From the NCBI GenBank assembly GCA_027186245.1, contig CP114490.1:9556501-9620500 (forward strand): DNA of 64,000 nucleotides, in the 5' to 3' direction. Of the stretch, positions 36,840 through 50,839 are shown in pieces. The notes beneath the pieces are model-generated. The model did not search any database. It was not told the DNA's origin and saw only the letters and a list, made by a program, of their open reading frames with translations. A program made the position numbers and the translations under genes. The DNA is from Coriaria nepalensis. Its lineage: Eukaryota; Streptophyta; Magnoliopsida; Cucurbitales; Coriariaceae. Positions within the stretch are counted from its first letter, which is position 1; each line of letters starts with the position of its first letter.

Positions 36840-37730
36840 ATCAAAGAAAGATGGAGCAAAGAGCTTTTATAACTTACACAAAATGAGAGGTATGCCTTGT
36901 TGCCAACTTCTTGAAGAAAAGACATAGCTTTAGTAAGCTTTTCTGAACATACTCATCTCTTATAAAGCCACAAAGACCAACAGGGAATATCCACTGCATG
37001 AATAACTTTGGAGTCCAAAGATCTTTTGCTCGACTGCATTTATACATCTAAATATTTTAGAAGAGTAAGAATCTGGAAATTTAATCTCCGACACCTAGTT
37101 GCAAAAGGTTGCCTTCTCTTCTGGTGTGAACGTGTACATAGTTGCTCTATACTCTGCTATCGTCGGATGTAACTCGTCACGGATACCTAATGTGGCAAGG
37201 TCTGCTCATGAATTCTCATTATCCTTTGACTTTTTGCTGCCTATGATAGTATGAAGGATGCTATCAAATATATTCTTCTTAATGTGCATAAGATCAAGAG
37301 TGTGTTAAACCAATAGTATTTCCTAATATGGAAAGTCAAAGAATATACTACTTTTGGTCCAATTCATGTCTTCTCCATGATGAACATGTTTTCTTTTGGT
37401 TGGATCCTTACCAAAATAAACATTTTCAATCGTCTCAAGTTGATTTTTAATGTCTATTGTGGTAACTGTCCATGGTGGATCTCTATGATCCGGTTATTTA
37501 ACATGAAATCTTGATTCATCATCCCGCCAAGGGTGGTGAGGGGGAAACCAGCAACAATGTTCAATGTACTACACTGCTTGTGGCATTTTATAACCATAGT
37601 GTGTCACTACTTCTATTACAGTCTGGACATGCAAGTTTCCTCTTCATACTCCATCTAGATAAGCTTGCATATGCTAGAAAATCATTGATGGTCCATATTA
37701 CTGGCCAAAGTCAATAACATTATTTATTTT
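36840..37730 (-). mobile_element. CACTA (En/Spm) TNP2-like transposase remnant
   Basis: Reverse-strand frames read TNP2 words in family order. About 37600-37720 gives NDFLAYASLSRWS then LACPDCN. About 37180-37380 gives FFDFPYWE, LDLMHIKKNIFDSILHTIIG and LGIRDELHPTIAEY. About 37080-37130 gives FTPEEKATFCN, and about 36870-37010 gives the segment around LCGFI...LCLFFKKLA. Frameshifts and stops are present. It could be the relic of an autonomous relative of the CACTA-like block at 15.3-18.8 kb, but this is only a guess. Confidence 0.75.
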
Positions 37731-37739
37731 AAACTAGTG

Positions 37740-40560
37740 ATTGATCAGGCCCGAGTTAGACAAATAGATTTTAGATTAAATGAGTATGTTGAAAACCTTG
37801 TAGGATTTTAGACCAAGATATCTCTTATCCATAAAAACCCTGTAGGATCTTTAAAAACCTCAGGAGTATCATTATTAATATCTACCAGGCTATTAGATAT
37901 AGATGATACAATATTCTTGAAATTAAGATTATTAAAGCTTGCAACTCAGTAACTATAATTAAGCCAACAAGACTATTGGTCCAAGCAATTCCATGAAATC
38001 CTCAGTCTAATAGTTTTTGTGCAGGGGATCCATGATTGAAGACCAAACCTCCTGAGGGGCTGTGTAAGAGAGCTTTAAAAAGACGAGGATGGTGAAAAAT
38101 AAAAATAAAGGGAAAATTTATTGGTTACTGAAACCCTTGAGGCAGTCCAAGAAACTCTAAATTAGGATATTTCAACTAACAATAAAGAATCGAGATAATA
38201 CCCTACTTAGAAGAGTAAGGCATCAATTCAAAGTATTTTTTATTATCAAGAAATGATCATCCTGACACAACCTCACGAGTGGCCAGAGACTTGTGCCAAG
38301 GGGCTAGCTAATGAGGAAAACCCGAGCATCAACTAACAATTAAACATCAAACACTGAAGAGGCTAACAATTAGTGGGGTACCTAATCTGTCATTGAAACG
38401 TAATAAAAGGAAGTTCTCTTGGTTTTCAAGGAGGATAATGCTAAGACTGAAGACTAACTTCAGGGAAAAGATAAGTGTCAGCATTGGTGTTGATAATAAA
38501 AGAAAATCGAAAGAAAGCAAAGTGAGGATACTAGGAGGATGGGTTCTTTCCCTTTTTATAACTAGTTGAAGTGGGGTAGTTAGATGAACATCCAAACAAA
38601 AAGATAAGTAATATCGAAAGGAGTACATGATAGACATGCTACAATCATGATATGCGTGAGGGACAAGCTCTAAACACAAAGTCTCCTTATTTCCTAAGGC
38701 AAGCAAATCTAAATGGGCAAAAGTTGTCAAAAAATTTGAAAAAGATTTTCAAGTGGAAATGAATGGAAAAGTTAGGGAAATAACATGTAAAATAAATGAT
38801 AGGATGATTAAGGTATCGTAAGCTGAAACTCAAGGCACACTGATCAACTTGTACAAAAAGGGAGGAGGGGGGGGGGGGGGGGGGGGAACTATTAGACTCG
38901 ATCAACGTCTTATCTTTTAAGTATGGCAGGGGGCATCACTAGATAACCTTTTGAGGTCTAGCCGTAGAAGTTTATGGAGCTCAAATAAGCGAGAAGATTC
39001 TTGCTACGAAGAACGGTGCACGATCAACATCACAAAGTGTCTCCCACGAGAAGCAAGTACCTAATATACATCTCAAATATCGATGGAATTAAAATATTGA
39101 TCCGTGCCCGGAGGTGCAAAAATCCTGAGTTAAAATTGGGTTTTAGTTATTCTATTTCACATTTAGAAACCTAAGACTCAAAAGCTCTCCAAGTTACCTA
39201 GAAAAATAGAAGAGATAAGTAATCTGGAAAAAACAAGATTTTAAAAGGATATCATTGACAGCATGAATGAAAAAATAGGATATTATCCAAACAGTTGGAA
39301 CTATGCTCTACGGGAGTATGTGATTGAAAAACACAAAAATTATATTTAAGATTGAAGGGCTTACCAAGTCATTAGCATAACAATCTTAGCCCCTCTAGAC
39401 CCATAAAGATTGTTCTTCAGTTGTAAAAGCCTCATCAGATCTCAGTCACTAGGAGACTGAGGAGCTTATTCGGTTCTCAATGAGCTAAAATCATTTACCA
39501 ATAGCTGATGCATTTACCAGTAAAAGTTATCAATACTAAAAAATAAATTGGAACTTTAAAACAAAGTGGAAAGAAATTAGAGCACAGAGTGTGAAGCTAA
39601 GCATCTCAACGACTTTATTGATGAAAAACTAATATGTGAAAATGTCAAGACACCAAGTGAACAGAAGGGCACAATTGTTAATATCCAAGTGGACAACGAA
39701 AATAAGAATGAATCAATCAATTTATATAGTGAGCAGAATCAAAATTCCATAGAAGCAAAGTTTCATCCACTTTGATAAGCATCAGTTGTACAGCTTGGCT
39801 GAGGCAAGAAGTTGAACTTGCAAAGATTGAGGAACGCACAGGCTGAGCTGAGACACAAAGGCTAAACGTGTCGAATGGAGAACCCCGACACAAAGTTTCT
39901 AACCCTTTGAAGAGAAACATTACTTTTTCCTTTCCAAAGGTGGTGAGAGAAAGTATGAAAAATATAAAGAAATGTCCGATCCACATAAGTGAATAATGTT
40001 TTTCTTACATGACTGGACTGAGAGGGAGGGGAGCTATTGTCGGTATCGGAAACATGTTCAGTTCTTTGATCTATCCGGAGGCGTGAAATCCATAGTTAGC
40101 TAAACAATCATTTGGTTATACTATTTTGGGCTTTACTCTAATCGAAACTATTTTAAGTAATTATAAATTAAAAGGAATAGATATAAAATTATAAATTAGA
40201 TAAATGATTATAAATAAATATTTTATAAACAAATTCAGAAGGAAATCCTTTTTATTATACCATTTTCTTGACATTAATAATAATAATATAATTTCAAAAA
40301 ATTGACAAGAAAATTTCCAAAAATATAAAATTACAACTAATCAATTTAATAGACTTATTAAAATTTAAAAAATATAAAATTTCAAGGTCCGTTACAATTC
40401 AGTAGAGTACGTAGCGAGCATTGGTTGTAAACATTTCAAAACCCACGTAATATCGAATTGTCACCTCCGATTCTCCATTAATAAAACCCAATCAACGACT
40501 TATTCAAAATAAGATAGAATTAGAATTCTACTTAGAAGTGCAGAAGGGCGGGAAGGGCAG
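37740..40560. other. Unclassified repeat-derived sequence, possible LTR pieces
   Basis: No protein domain is recognised. Two purine tracts (38855-38887, mostly G, and about 40020-40033, GAGAGGGAGGGGAGC) are each followed by an ...CTATT start, as a polypurine tract followed by an LTR would be. TATA-like sequences also appear on the reverse strand (TTATAAAAAGGG near 38560; CTATATAAATTG near 39720). This would fit fragments of LTR retrotransposons, but I could not pair any ends. Confidence 0.3.
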
Positions 40561-40579
40561 TTCTATTTCCATCAATACA

Positions 40580-40586
40580 TATAAAA
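40580..40586 (+). promoter_or_regulatory. TATA box of the TAXIMIN-like gene
   Basis: TATAAAA lies 72 nt before the ATG, followed by a purine-rich leader (GAAGAGAGAAGAGAGAAG). Confidence 0.7.
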
Positions 40587-40651
40587 CAATTACCTTCCCT
40601 AAAAGTTAAGAAGAGAGAAGAGAGAAGAGAGAAACAATACAGTACAATACA

Positions 40652-40974
40652 ATGGCTTGCAAACCTTGTGCATTCTTATTGGGCCTTCCATTCGCTCTTG
40701 TTTCTTGTGTTCTATCTTTAGTCGGTGCAATTCTCTATGTTATTACGTGAGTCTCTCCTCCTCCTCCTCCTCCTTATTTTAGTCTAAATTGATGATCGGT
40801 AATTAAATTTTTTTTTTTCTTTTTTACGTGATTAAATAATTTGCATGCAGATCTTTCATTGGATGTATATGCCCATGTTGCTTCTGTTGCAGTCCGTTTG
40901 TAAAGCTAGCGATGGGTCTTGTGAAGCTTCCTGTTACGATCTTTAAAAAGATTACTGATGAAATTCCTTGTTGA
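40652..40974 (+). CDS. TAXIMIN-like cysteine-rich peptide, 72 aa
   Basis: Two exons, 40652-40746 and 40851-40974, split by a 104-nt intron (AC|GTGAGT...TGCAG|A, phase 2); 72 codons plus TGA. The protein opens MACKPCAFLLGLPFALVSC with one hydrophobic segment to about residue 31. A cysteine cluster follows (CICPCCFCC, about residues 37-45), then an amphipathic tail (KLAMGLVKLP) ending in IPC. GLPFAL, VLSLVGA, CPCC, KLP and terminal IPC are all features of TAXIMIN peptides, a conserved family of about 70-75 aa linked in Arabidopsis to lateral organ separation and first found as regulators of specialised metabolism. The match is by memory of the family motif. The gene is too small for simple ORF calls because of the intron. 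It is convergent with RLT2, 508 bp apart. Confidence 0.85.
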
Positions 40975-41482
40975 TCTTAATTTCTGATCATGTTTTGTCT
41001 TTTTTTTTTGTCTTTTTTTTTTTATAAGTTAGATGATTAAATAAATTAAGAACATGTTTTGTTTGTTTGTTTTTGTTTTCTTGTTTTTTTGTTTTTGTAA
41101 GAAAATAATTGTTGTAGTGTATTGTCATCTTTTTTATCTTAGGATTTTCGGTTAATTCATTGACTTAATTATTAACCAATTTTTATATGCTTATTATTGT
41201 CAATTAATGCGCTCACAAGGTATATTTGAATACACTGAATGCATATGTAATCCATTTATGATTGATTAGTAGATCAAAACTCTCCTTCCAAACCTCATCA
41301 TAAGTCCTGTTATGTAAATTATGAACAGTGGAACTATTGCTCTATTTTTAGTTCTAAAAGAGTCATTGATTTCTGTGTCATATCCTATTCTAAATTAACA
41401 AGAATACAACCTTTAACCCTATATTCCTACGAACCCGACTCGATTTCCCATTGACAAAACCATCTTCAACCTCAATATCTTG
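40975..41482. other. Convergent 3' ends of the TAXIMIN-like gene and RLT2
   Basis: A T-rich stretch (41000-41100) follows the TAXIMIN-like stop. Both 3' untranslated regions must end within these 508 nt. No coding signal. Confidence 0.5.
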
Positions 41483-44400
41483 TTATTGTTCTCCACTATC
41501 ATCATCTTCTTCCTCCTCATTGTTAACATAGTCAAAATCATCTTCATCCCCATTATTAACATTGTTACAGTAGCTTTCTTCAAGAATAGTGTCATCTGAT
41601 TTACCGTCAAACGGATCTGCATATCCATCCTCCATCTCATATTCATCACCCGATCCTCGCCTTTCTTCTTCTTCGGCTTCATCGTCGTCATCATCGCCGT
41701 CATCATTGTCGTCGTCATCATCATCGTCATCATTAATCGAATGGTCAGTAACATTTGATTTACCATCAAGAAAATTCTCATCTGATTTACCATCAAATCC
41801 ATCTGCATATGCATCTACCATATCATTTTCCATGCCTTGGTTAGAAAACATCATAGTATGATCTTCATTCCAGTCCTGAACAAGGCTTAATGGTGATTTA
41901 CTGTAGACATCATTCTTCTGTGCACTTTGATCTTCTTCCTTCTTTGCCAGCCTTGGCCTTTTTCTGATGCTCCTACGACCACGGCCTCGTTTTGGTTTTC
42001 CACGTGATTTTCCAGCTTTCCATGCAAGAACAGGACCAAAATTGGTTTTCTTTGACCTTCCACCATGAGGACGGGTACCAGCTTTTCCTTGTGCCCCACC
42101 TCGTCCACGGCCTGAGCTGGAAGGCCCATATGGAGGATTAGCCCAGTTTGCTTCTGTATGATGCTTGTTTGGAGTTGCAGTTGCTTTGTAGTCTTGAGAA
42201 TATTTTGCAATGGAAAACTTTGATGGAAATGTCTGGTAATAACATACATTTCAGCAAGAAAAATTAATGAGCGATGTCATCAATTTCAACAGTGTTTCAG
42301 GTTTATAAGAACATACTACAAACTTACTGCAAGGTTAGCTGATCCATGGTCTTTAGACTCCAATTTCTGCTGCTGGGTGTAAAAGATAGATGTGTCTAAC
42401 TCCATAAGCCTCAGAGCAATGGCAGCTGTCGTTAATGGAATCCATGGAAGAATAGGGGCCTTCTCAGGAAGGAAAGTGTCATTAGCCATGCAGGGTGATG
42501 CACTGGAGCGACCCAACAATTCCATGGTGGTCTCGTATTTTGGTGATAAATTCTCTCTCCGTATTGCACTCTCCAATGATGTCAGAATCTGAACCCAATA
42601 AAACAATGATGATTAGAGAAAGTAAAAAAGTAACAGATGAAAGAATAATTATAGAAAGTTTGAAGAGTTTGGAGTAATAGGCTCCATCTGGGCAGATTTA
42701 TCAAACTGAAGTTTAGACTAGAGTCAATTTTATTATAACATGAAGACCTAAACTGGCTATAGTGGACTCAAACTGGAAAAAACAAGTGTTTCGAAACAGA
42801 GCCTGATGAACACTAGAGTGAGACTCAAAACATGGTTGGACCCACAAACTGCAACGTAATTCAAACTGTTCATCCAAATGGAAATCTGATTTACCTCACA
42901 AAAATGAAAGCTCAAATTTTCCAAAACTCCAGCTTACCCAAATTCTAGTAAACTCTGACCTGGTCACACCCAACATTTATATCAATACCTGAAGTAGTTC
43001 TTCAGTTGATGACGAAGAGCACAATTTCATACCCCATGATTTGCGAATGCCTTCAGTCCAGAATGATTGAAGAGCCTCCATTGGAACAGAAACCTGTGGT
43101 CCAACACCCATGTACAATAAGCGAAAAGGACATAATCAAGTAAAAAGTCAATAAATACATTTTTTTCAAGCTAGTATTTTGAAGGATAGTCACCTCAACC
43201 AAAGCTAATAAAATCTTCAGTAATCTGATCCTAAGAGGAGAAGTAAATGAACCACTTAATTTTTCATGGCATAGAGCAACATGTTCGGAAAAATTGACTT
43301 CACTTTCCAAAGAATTATAGTTACTGTGGCAAGAAGGGCAATGATTATCCTCGAACGAATAAATACACCGACAATAATTACAAATATTGAGCAATTGAAT
43401 GGCCCTCTTCTTCCCATATCTCATAGCAGATAATATATGAGAATTAAAGCACTCTTTCCACATCCACTTTTCAAAGTCTTGGTATCTCTTCAAGGCATCC
43501 TTTTTCTCCTTTTCATTCCTCCCAAGTTCAATTGTGAAAGATGTTGATGTCTCTGACATGTCAGAATCAGACACACATACGGCACTACAAGGACTATCAG
43601 TTCCGGCACCAGAATCACATTTTTGGGCCATTTTGTCGGTGTTAGATTTGGAAGAGTTTTCAATCTGACTCCCTATTTTGACATGCAGTGACTTTCTCCG
43701 AACAGATTCCTTAAAGGTAGATTCTATCTTTTGTAATATGGTGTTCAAATGAGATTCCCTAACCCCACGTACATCCAGAGAAGCTAAAAGAGCATTGAAA
43801 CCCTGCATTCAGGCATATAAAATTAGAAAATAACAACAGATAAAATTCCAAGTAAGGTAATCATAGGAAAAGCCTGATGATATTAGTATTCAAGATCAGA
43901 ATTTTGGAATGGAAACCAGAAAATATATTAGCTATTATAATTCATTCAAGAATTTATTTTGTTTAGAGTTTGAAGCTCTAGCTAGGGTCACTATACTTTG
44001 TCCCAATTGTTAATCGAGTGAAAAAATCGATTAACCTCATCTTCTAACTATAATAGAATTCAAACAAACTTTAGATTACCAAACCTCCTGTTTCAGATAT
44101 TGAACCAGATCTAAGAGAGAAAAACTACCTCTTCGGTATCAATAATCCTCCAAAACCCATTGTGTAACTCAACAAAGATTCTTCCACAGCCAGGATCATG
44201 TCTAGAAGATGTAACAAATTGCCAGTATCTATTATGTCTTCGATCTTGACCAAGTGGTAAGGATCTATACACATACATTTCTTCTGCTTTGTGACCAATG
44301 TAAGATTTTAACTGTGAGTGTGACTTTTCAGAGGCAAGTCCAGATTCTTGAAGTTGCAAGTTATCATTGGCAGTAGTAGGGTAATCTTGCATCCGAAGGT

Positions 44401-47400
44401 TCCCTTCAGAAGGCAGATTAATATGATTATTGTTTTCACTCTTTAAATTACCAAGCCAATCTTTCTGGTCAGGTTCTAAGGATGTCTCGTTGTTTTTGCT
44501 GTAAATGTCATGAGATGGGCTTTGCCTACCCTCTCCTGACAGGTGTGTAAAGTTAGCTTCATTTTTGTTTGCGGGGAAAGAACAATAATCTTCTTTACTG
44601 CGACGTTTATCAAGTTGAGCCTCTGACCACATTCGCTTCTTTAATGCTTTAGCTGCCTCCAAACGTTCCTGTGAAAGAGATGATAAATCAGTTCTCTCAG
44701 CATTTCTATATGCATCATATTCATTGTTCTGTCCTTTACTGAAAACTGAAGCTTATGGAATAATTGATTACATATTTGATATAAGGGTATGATATCTTCT
44801 TCAACATTTTATATGCATGAACTATATAGCATTCCTACATGCACAAAAAAAATTGTTTTCCTAACAACTTAAGCTTTTGGAACAACTGATTAGCAAACAA
44901 AATGTCACAGAAGAAATATCCGAATTCACAAAAAGATAAGAGGAATGATACCTCAAGAATGATCCGAATTGAATTTCCTTCCATTACAACGCCAATCAAT
45001 GCACAAAGTGCGTTAAGACGCTCTTCAACTGTAATGTCAGAGTACTCTCCTTCAACAAGTCCTTGAACCCAGGGTTCACCGGGTTTGCTTTCATCAATAT
45101 CTTTATCTTCTAGATCAAGATTTCCAATAAAATCACAAGCTTGATTGATTGTCGCACCAGTTTCCTTTGTTTTTAAGCTTCCTTCAGAATCCATTGTAGA
45201 TAAATCTTGACCTCCATTTCCCATATCGGCTTGAGAAGTTTCCATGGCATCATTAATTTCCTTTCCAAGTCCCACAGTATTGTTTGCATCAGAATTATGA
45301 CCTTGAGATTTAGTCTCTTTCTTAATTTCAGTACCCAAATCATCCACTTCAGGATCCTCTGCTCCATCGCTTTCAGAATCTTCATCTCTTTCACCATCCT
45401 CTGCATATACTTCATCCAAAAATCCACTTTTAAATATGCGAATTCTTTCTCTTGCAGCAGAAAGTATTGCCTCAGAATCAGCTGCATCTTTTCTATAGGA
45501 AGATCTTACGCAATACGTAGAAGGAGCTGTTCTTTCGAAGAGCTTTGTATCTCTAGATAAAGCAGCAGCAACAGAGGCCTCTGGTGTCTTGCTTGTTGTA
45601 AGATCTCGAAGGCCAGATTTCTTAAAACAAAAGATGAAAGTGAAGGAATAAGTGAGCAAGTTACTAGTGGAAACAGATTATATAATAAGAACTCAAAAAT
45701 ATACCTGAATCTTCTCTACAACCTCCAATATAGTCAGGCCTTTATTTCCTTCAAGTGAAAGAACATGAAAAGCTGCAAATTTGACTGTTCCAATCGTCAA
45801 GCGGTGCCTTGACCTGTTTGGATTTGAAAGTCCTCTTTCATTCATTATAGCAACAGCATTTTCTGCAGCTGCTCCATTACGTAAATTACATATTATATCT
45901 TCACCATTAGTACCCTGCAGTTGCATGCATAAAAGAGAGGAGGAAAAATATTAAGAAACATGTTGGAACCAGATACAATAGAAATCAATTTTTGATTATT
46001 GTCCCAACTATAGTTATTCATAAATTAATTTTGAAGAAGGAAAATATCAAAGAGTTCTTTGAGGAAATATTTTTTCCTTCGAAAAAACAAAGCTGGCCAC
46101 ACTTAAATAAGTGAATAAGAAGAGACAATGACAAGGATGTCACCTCATTTTCATCATGTAGATATACCAATCGAGTACTCTTTCTTTTCAGTTGAGGTCC
46201 AAACCCTGCTGATAGAGCGAACTGCCGCAATATCTCAGGCCATGTCAAGAGATTCAAGTAGCACTGCCAACTATGTATGTTGAAACCCCAAGCATATGCC
46301 TGATAGGAAACGCCAGTAAAAATTTTGAAACTTGAAGTTGAACAAAGAGAACTGAATTAGAATCAAGCAGAATGCAAACCTACAAAAAGAGAAAAAATTA
46401 GCCACAAAATAGTTACCCCTTGGACAATCTGAGGATGACCACCTCCAACATTTGCAGCGTTGTTCTGATTAGCTCCGAGCCCATTAGCAGGTGTTCTAGC
46501 CACATCTTCAATATCCTTTATGATCAATCTAAGAAGGGAAATATGAATCTCACCAAGCAACCTTGGATCCTGAAGGACCATTGAACAAATAAAAAAGTAA
46601 AGAAAGAAACACTATCAGAAGCATAACAGGGTAGTGTCATAGCCAAAAGTGAATTCAACTTCAAGTGATTCTAAAGACAGAACCTTACATAATCATGACA
46701 AGCTTGTATAAACTCGTCCAGAGTAAAAGGCCAAAGTCCAAGAACGTCTGCAAACGTAATTAAGAACCTCCAGACCTAGAATATACATCAATGCTCATCT
46801 CTAATGATAAACAAAAGATACTTCATAATTTCAGTTTAGACTAGGGAACTAAATTCTTACAAAATAACATCTATAAATCAATTATAAAGCCCTCTGTTCA
46901 GGTGGATTACTTTATACACTTGTAATGAAATAAGATACAACATTTTAATTAAAATAAGGGGGGGGGGGGGGAAGATGTCATTGAATATTGAGCATAATTA
47001 AGGGCAATCTTGTTCTAAGATATCAAAGTTTTCCAACCAATATATGTGATCTGGTTTTTGAACATTATGAAGTTAGAGAAGATAAAATTCACCATTTAGC
47101 AAACCCTAGATTTGTCTATTTGGTCATTTGAAACAGACACAATATTGACGAGGGTAAAAATGCTATCAACATGGTCACTTCTTCAACAAGTGTAGAAAGG
47201 ATAACTTCTCTTACCATAAGAAGATTTCCTATGTTCTCTTCCGAATCAGTCCATGGTTGAAGATCAAATGGCCTTTTCATTTCCACAGCTTTAGGTGGGA
47301 ACACCGTCTGCATATCTGAGAGAAAGCATTTGTTAGCAGCTGAGGATGCATTGAAATAGTAGAAAGCTAGTAATCAATACAACTAATCCCAGTAGATATG

Positions 47401-50400
47401 AAAGAGTAACTTTTCTCCAAAGGGAGGTGAACGTAAGTGAGCATATTTCAGATGAGGGAAATCTACGAAAATTACATTTTCACCCAACCAACAAAGTAAA
47501 GCATATTATTTAACTTTATGAATGAGATATCCGAGTACAAAGCAACCTAAATTAATGAAAATTATGTTTCCATCAACATGTATATACTTAGTCTGACATT
47601 CACAGAAGTATTTAACTGAAGTCAAAGCCTGAAAAAGATTAATAGATACGTATGATATATATATAAATTGATTAAAACAAGATCAGAAAATTAAGGTTCA
47701 AAGTTAGTTCTTCTGTTTCAGTAAAAATAGCAGATGCAAAGACTCATTTAATTGAAAGCAGCCCCTATAAAAGTAATCTGCGAGTAGGCATAAATTGTGA
47801 ACATCAAAAAGGTTCCTCGGATGTGCAATTTACCTCTATAGAGCTCAAGATTTTGCAAAGTTTCATAATCCAGAGACAGAATCGAGGTTAACTCCTTGGT
47901 TGAAGCAGCTAACTCCATGAGTTCCAAGCGTTCATCATCAACGAGTTCCGAAGATTCTTTAGCTATTCTGCGAGCATGAGCCCTTTCATTGGCAGCTTTT
48001 ATCCGGGCAGATTCCTTTTCTCTACGCATCTCTTCTTTTTGCCTCATTTTCTCAGCCTGGGAACATTATATAAATAAATAAATAAAGACTGAAAACTTAT
48101 CATCACACAGGGCAAGTTATAAAATACGACAGTAATTGTGGCACTATGAAACGCACTCTAATTGACTCCTTGAGCAAGAACTTTTCCCTCCTCTCCATTT
48201 CACGCCTTTGCTCCCTTATGTATCTCTCTTCCTCTTTCTGTTTTTCACGCAATAGTCTTTCTTCTTCCTTGCGCCTCTCACGATCCTGTCTTTCCATTTC
48301 TTTCCTTACTTGCTCCTCCCTCTACATGCATCAGAATATGTATAGATATATATATATATGTCCTACATAAGAAAGGTTCAAGAGAGAAGTAAGCCCCAGT
48401 AGCAAGACCACACCTTTCGCCTGAGAATATCTTGTTTCTCGAGCTCTTTTCGTATCCTTTTCTCATGGGCTTCAACTTCCCTAGCAATTCTTGCCTCCTC
48501 ATTCTAATTAAGGAAAATCAATGTGTTGAATACAGATATTCTTATAGAGGACTAACTATCATTAAAGTTATGAACCTTAAGATACCTTCTGTTTCCTCTC
48601 CATCCGTAAGGCATCCTCGTCATGGGAGACCCTCCAGTCAGAAGTCATAAATGGATTCTCCAATTGAGTAATTGGGTGAGTAGAATACTGAGCATCCACG
48701 GCAGTGTTCAGAAAGAGGCTCTTTCGAGAAATATTTTCATAGTCATCTGTAGCATATGGAAATGGGTAACCCTGCCTGCCTTGCTGTGTCAAGAGATTTA
48801 AATTAGATACCTGACCTGGAAAAGAAGATACTGATGCCCTTGAATTTGGACCATTAACAGGTGAGCCACAATGATAAGAAGGGGCAGTTCTTTCATAATT
48901 GTCAGTTCTGTCAGTTGGCTGCTCTGGAAGAAACTGGTATTCATGGAGAGACCTCCCAGAAACCTGATAATAAAGATACGTAAATATCATCGATCATTAT
49001 TTGCCCTTCCCCGTCTAATGACAATTATGATGCAATCAGAGAATAATAGTGAATATTGACGAAAGTACTGTGAGAAAACAAATTCCAACTAAGTCCTACC
49101 TCTGTGCCAGAACAATTATACTTTTAAGCCAGTAGTCATGGCTACTTCCCTATAATTATGACATATACATTATACTTACCATTCTTCCAGTTGTGACTAA
49201 AGTCTAGAACTGTAAAAATCAACAATGGGCTTGAAAATTATATGTTAATTTTTTTTTTCTTTTAATACCTTGAACAGTGTCAAAATTGTTTCAATCCCAA
49301 ACCAACTATGAATCAAACAAGCATGGCAATTAGACAAAGAACAGAAAGTTGACAATGTAACAATAATCTTCGGTTAAAGATTTTTCGTAATCATAATCAA
49401 CCAGTCCCAATGCATCAACAGATTTACTCAGATCATACTAAAGGACAGAAAAGTGACCACAATTCTCAAATGATAAGAGGTGGGCATACCGAAGTGTCAA
49501 TTGCATTAGATATAGCCAATTTTATGAAGAGAGAAAACAACTAACCTTGATGTGTTTAGCCTCAGGTCGCTCATATATAGTTGCCTCGAAAGGCAATCCC
49601 GATTTCTTCTCCCGTCCCCCTGCTCCTAGGATTATAGAATGACCATCAGGGCTCAACCACTTGAAGTCTATTTATGCTGCAAGTTTGGGGGGAAATTGTC
49701 TACTATAAAATGAAAACCCTCTTTTAACCTTTCAACCCATTCTCTTTTTTCTATTTTCTTATATGCTCACCAGAATATTCCAAATTAAAAATCTACATTA
49801 TAACCACAGCTTCCAAAGATCATCACCCAATGATACTTTACCGCAGCACAAGAATTGGACAATTCCATACCCAATGAATATGAATACAATTTTACAAATG
49901 AGAAGTTAAATTTAGCATTTTTGAGAAAAGTGGCATTTGAAAAATGTGTTCTGACTTTTTGAGAGGTGAGTTCGAATGAGCGACTGAAGCCAATTGATGT
50001 TTTGTAACTCCAAAACTACAGTTTAGACCTTAGCTAACATTTCAGACGACCAAAATTTTCCCACTATCAAGTACCAACCATTATAATAACTCATATATAA
50101 GACCCAAAACAAGTAAAACCTTAAAAAGCAGCTCAATCAGCTAGAATAAAAAATCCCAAGATAGAACTTCACCTATAGGAGCTCCAAAAGCATCAGGTGG
50201 CAGTGAATCAAACTCCAACCCAAGAATAGGTCCATCTTCCCTCAAAGGCTCTCCCAATTGCGCCTCTATAAAAGCTATCGCTCGAACCTCCACTGTTGAT
50301 TGTTGGGCTCCATAGTACCTCTTTGTCGGTGGCATGTCACTACCAATCCTCGCAATAGCCACCCCGGACCTCGGACCAACCCGGCCCAAGTCCACTCCTC

Positions 50401-50839
50401 CATGACCATATGGACTCAAACCCGAACCAGACCTTACTACATGCTCATTACCAATATCTCCAATGACCACATCCTCTGAATCCTTCACCGGCTTCTTCAC
50501 CGGAGTTGCTTTCCGGTCCTTCAACCTCCGGTGACAGAACCACATTTGCAGTTGGCGATCAGAAAGGCCGAGTTTGACTGATAACTCCGCTCTTAATGAT
50601 TCTGATGGGTAAGTTTCCACTAAAACGAATCCAAAATCGTAACAGATTATTAAACAGAAATTAACCACAAAACAATAAACAAAAACAAGAAAACAAAAAA
50701 AAAGGGAGTTAAGGAAATGGAACAAACCAGCAAAGGTGTTCTCCAGTATCTCCAACTGTGAAGCGGTCTTCATTTTCCGCTTGGCCTTGTTCTCTCCCTC
50801 TGCACGCTTCTTCTTCTCCTCCTCCGAACCCCCCTCCAT
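41483..50839 (-). CDS. RLT2: Homeobox-DDT protein RLT2-like (RINGLET), 1711 aa
   Basis: Eighteen exons: 50728-50839, 50173-50619, 49546-49625, 48586-48963, 48414-48503, 48157-48321, 47834-48056, 47215-47315, 46689-46775, 46417-46569, 46144-46299, 45705-45914, 44952-45620, 44129-44668, 43194-43802, 42989-43093, 42328-42588 and 41483-42232. All junctions are GT-AG and in frame. RLT proteins partner ISWI ATPases (CHR11/CHR17) to space nucleosomes and delay the floral transition. Domains: homeodomain (about 18-76, helix 3 WFCHRRLKDRK, split by intron 1), charged coiled coil (about 340-480), DDT (about 522-590, VWRFLITFADVLGLWPFTLD), HARE-HTH (about 707-775, GTVKFAAFHVLSLEGNKGLT), WHIM (about 935-957 and 1090-1160, GRIFVELHNGFWRI then GFNALLASLDVRGV), a Cys/His cluster (1278-1315), and a C-tail basic (GRGR) then acidic. 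Arabidopsis RLT2 is of similar length; RLT1 is the alternative. Confidence 0.95.
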
